Part shown: positions 6,608 through 7,340 of the stretch, one piece after another | How the letters are laid out: the number at the start of each line of letters is the position of its first letter | How positions within the stretch are numbered: position 1 is the stretch's first letter | Source: Fibrobacteria bacterium GUT77 | GTDB taxonomy: Bacteria > Fibrobacterota > Chitinivibrionia > Chitinivibrionales > Chitinispirillaceae | Assembly: GCA_001462255.1 (NCBI GenBank) | Contig: LIUJ01000013.1 | Location: forward strand, 1-7,340 | DNA length: 7,340 nucleotides | Direction: 5' to 3' | Translations under genes and position numbers: made by a program | Notes under the pieces: generated by a model | What the model was told of the DNA's origin: nothing | Database searches by the model: none | What the model saw: only the letters and a program-made list of their open reading frames with translations

Positions 6608-7340
6608 ATGGACGGTGGCATAACGATGCTTTTGGTGGGTTTTTTGGTGGGCGGCGCCGTCGCGTCCGCCGTTTGGGCGGTTATAATCGTCGGCAAGCGG
6701 CGCGCCGTCGACGCGCAACGGGCGCAGAGGGAGCAGGTTATGGCCTCGGTAGGTGAGACGCTCGCGGAGGCCGACGCCATTGAGACGAAATTCAGGAGCG
6801 GTATGCTGGCTTCCGACGCTTTCCGTGGCGCCTTAGGCGACAAGGTAAACGCCGTGATGCGCCAACTAAGAACAAATATGCACATACTCGACGCCTACTT
6901 TGTGAAGTACGCCGAGCAAGAGGCGCGTGAGTACATGCGCGTGGTAGACAATCCGGAGCGTCGCGATTCGGTAGGAGTAGAGCTCCCGGCCGCGCCGCCG
7001 TCCGCCGTTGTCGAGAGAGTTGTGGAAACGATAGAAGTGCCGGATCCGCCGGAGACCGACCTGTTCGCCATAGTCCCCGCGGCGGCGCCGTCTCAAACGG
7101 CGGAGACCGCGGACGACACATTTGCGACGGTACCGCCGTCTCCCGCCCCCGCGCCGGTCGCCGACGATACGGCCGATTTGTACGAACTTCCCGTAACCGC
7201 CCCATCCGCGCCTATGGCGGACGTTGCCGATACCGCTACCGAGTTTGAGGCATCGCCGCCCGTTGCGCCCGCGCCGGTTGTCGACGACGCGGTCGAGTCA
7301 TACGAACTTCCCGTTGCCGCCCCGGCGCCCATAGCGGAAG
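6608..7340 (+). CDS. Membrane-anchored protein with Pro/Ala/Asp-rich repeat tail, unknown function, 3' end cut by window edge
   Basis: The open frame runs 244 residues to the right edge with no stop. Residues 7-28 (MLLVGFLVGGAVASAVWAVIIV) form one strongly hydrophobic helix followed by GKRR, which by the positive-inside rule suggests a short N-terminus outside and the rest in the cytoplasm. Residues 33-125 are charged and predicted helical (QRAQREQVMASVGETLAEADAIE and MRQLRTNMHILDAYFVKYAEQEAREYM, in parts). From residue about 127 on the protein is Pro/Ala/Val/Asp/Glu-rich and probably disordered, with an imperfect repeat: APAPV-DD-x4-YELPV recurs at 180-196 and 220-236 with a 40-residue period. 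I do not recognise the family. The start is supported by a GAAAGGG site 6 bases upstream and a good promoter. The low-complexity tail could be a spacer or scaffold, similar in style to TonB- or motility-hub-type linkers, but nothing here shows that. Confidence 0.8.
   Translation, partial: MDGGITMLLVGFLVGGAVASAVWAVIIVGKRRAVDAQRAQREQVMASVGETLAEADAIETKFRSGMLASDAFRGALGDKVNAVMRQLRTNMHILDAYFVKYAEQEAREYMRVVDNPERRDSVGVELPAAPPSAVVERVVETIEVPDPPETDLFAIVPAAAPSQTAETADDTFATVPPSPAPAPVADDTADLYELPVTAPSAPMADVADTATEFEASPPVAPAPVVDDAVESYELPVAAPAPIAE
7148..7320 (+). repeat. 120-bp-period coding repeat in the Pro/Ala-rich tail
   Basis: Bases 7148-7200 and 7268-7320 match closely at exactly 120-base spacing. Both carry CCCGCGCCGGT and, further on, TACGAACTTCCCGT (7181 and 7301). 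They encode APAPV(A/V)DD....YELPV(T/A)AP. The stretch between them (SAPMADVADTATEFEAS) completes a 40-residue unit, and the next unit is cut by the window edge (APIAE, like APMAD). The array may continue beyond the window. Confidence 0.75.

Noticed and set aside
6349..6885. Minus-strand open frame of 178 codons crossing the intergenic region between the GT5 gene and the membrane protein gene
   Set aside because: It overlaps the ends of two better-supported genes and a good plus-strand promoter, and has no ribosome binding site or family resemblance.
7093..7332. Minus-strand Ser/Ala/Gly/Val-rich repeat ORF
   Set aside because: It is the reverse-strand image of the Pro/Ala/Asp repeat tail. The plus frame has the promoter, ribosome binding site and membrane helix.

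Overview
The window holds four genes. The first is a partial minus-strand gene for a FapA/DUF342-family protein (1988 down to the left edge). Divergent from it on the plus strand are primosomal helicase priA (2234-4510), a GT5 glycogen/starch-synthase-like glycosyltransferase (4507 or 4549 to 6405), and the start of a membrane-anchored protein of unknown function with a Pro/Ala/Asp-rich repeat tail (6608 to the right edge). Coding DNA is GC-rich with a strong third-position G/C preference and dense GCG/GCC/CGC codons. The gaps between genes are markedly AT-rich.

The organism is a bacterium, and a spirochaete (Treponema-like) is my best guess. The hints are a motif-V region in PriA reading KGLNFPNVTLVGV...ADTGLHFPDFRASERTF, a style I associate with spirochaetes, the presence of a FapA/DUF342 protein, and a GT5 enzyme with an EPFGAATE signature. 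This is inference from remembered family features. A PriA tree would settle it.

Layout. Positions 1-1988 (minus) encode the first 662 residues of the FapA-family protein; only a short C-terminal piece should be missing. Positions 1989-2233 form a divergent promoter region. It contains a copy of a widely dispersed intergenic repeat (the one that reads CEERSD when translated), a separate perfect 7-bp hairpin, and a perfect TATAAT on each strand. Positions 2234-6405 are priA followed by the GT5 gene, overlapping or nearly abutting. Positions 6406-6607 carry a TTGACA-18-TATATT promoter, an 8-bp-arm palindrome at the predicted transcription start, and a GAAAGGG ribosome binding site for the fourth gene.

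No defence, CRISPR, phage or transposase gene is visible, and the four genes do not form an obvious single pathway (replication restart, storage polysaccharide, a polymer-like surface or flagellar-associated family, and an unknown). The most notable points are the internal duplication of the FapA-family protein, the possibly leaderless starts of priA and the GT5 gene, the altered active-site motif of the GT5 enzyme, and the palindrome at the fourth gene's promoter.
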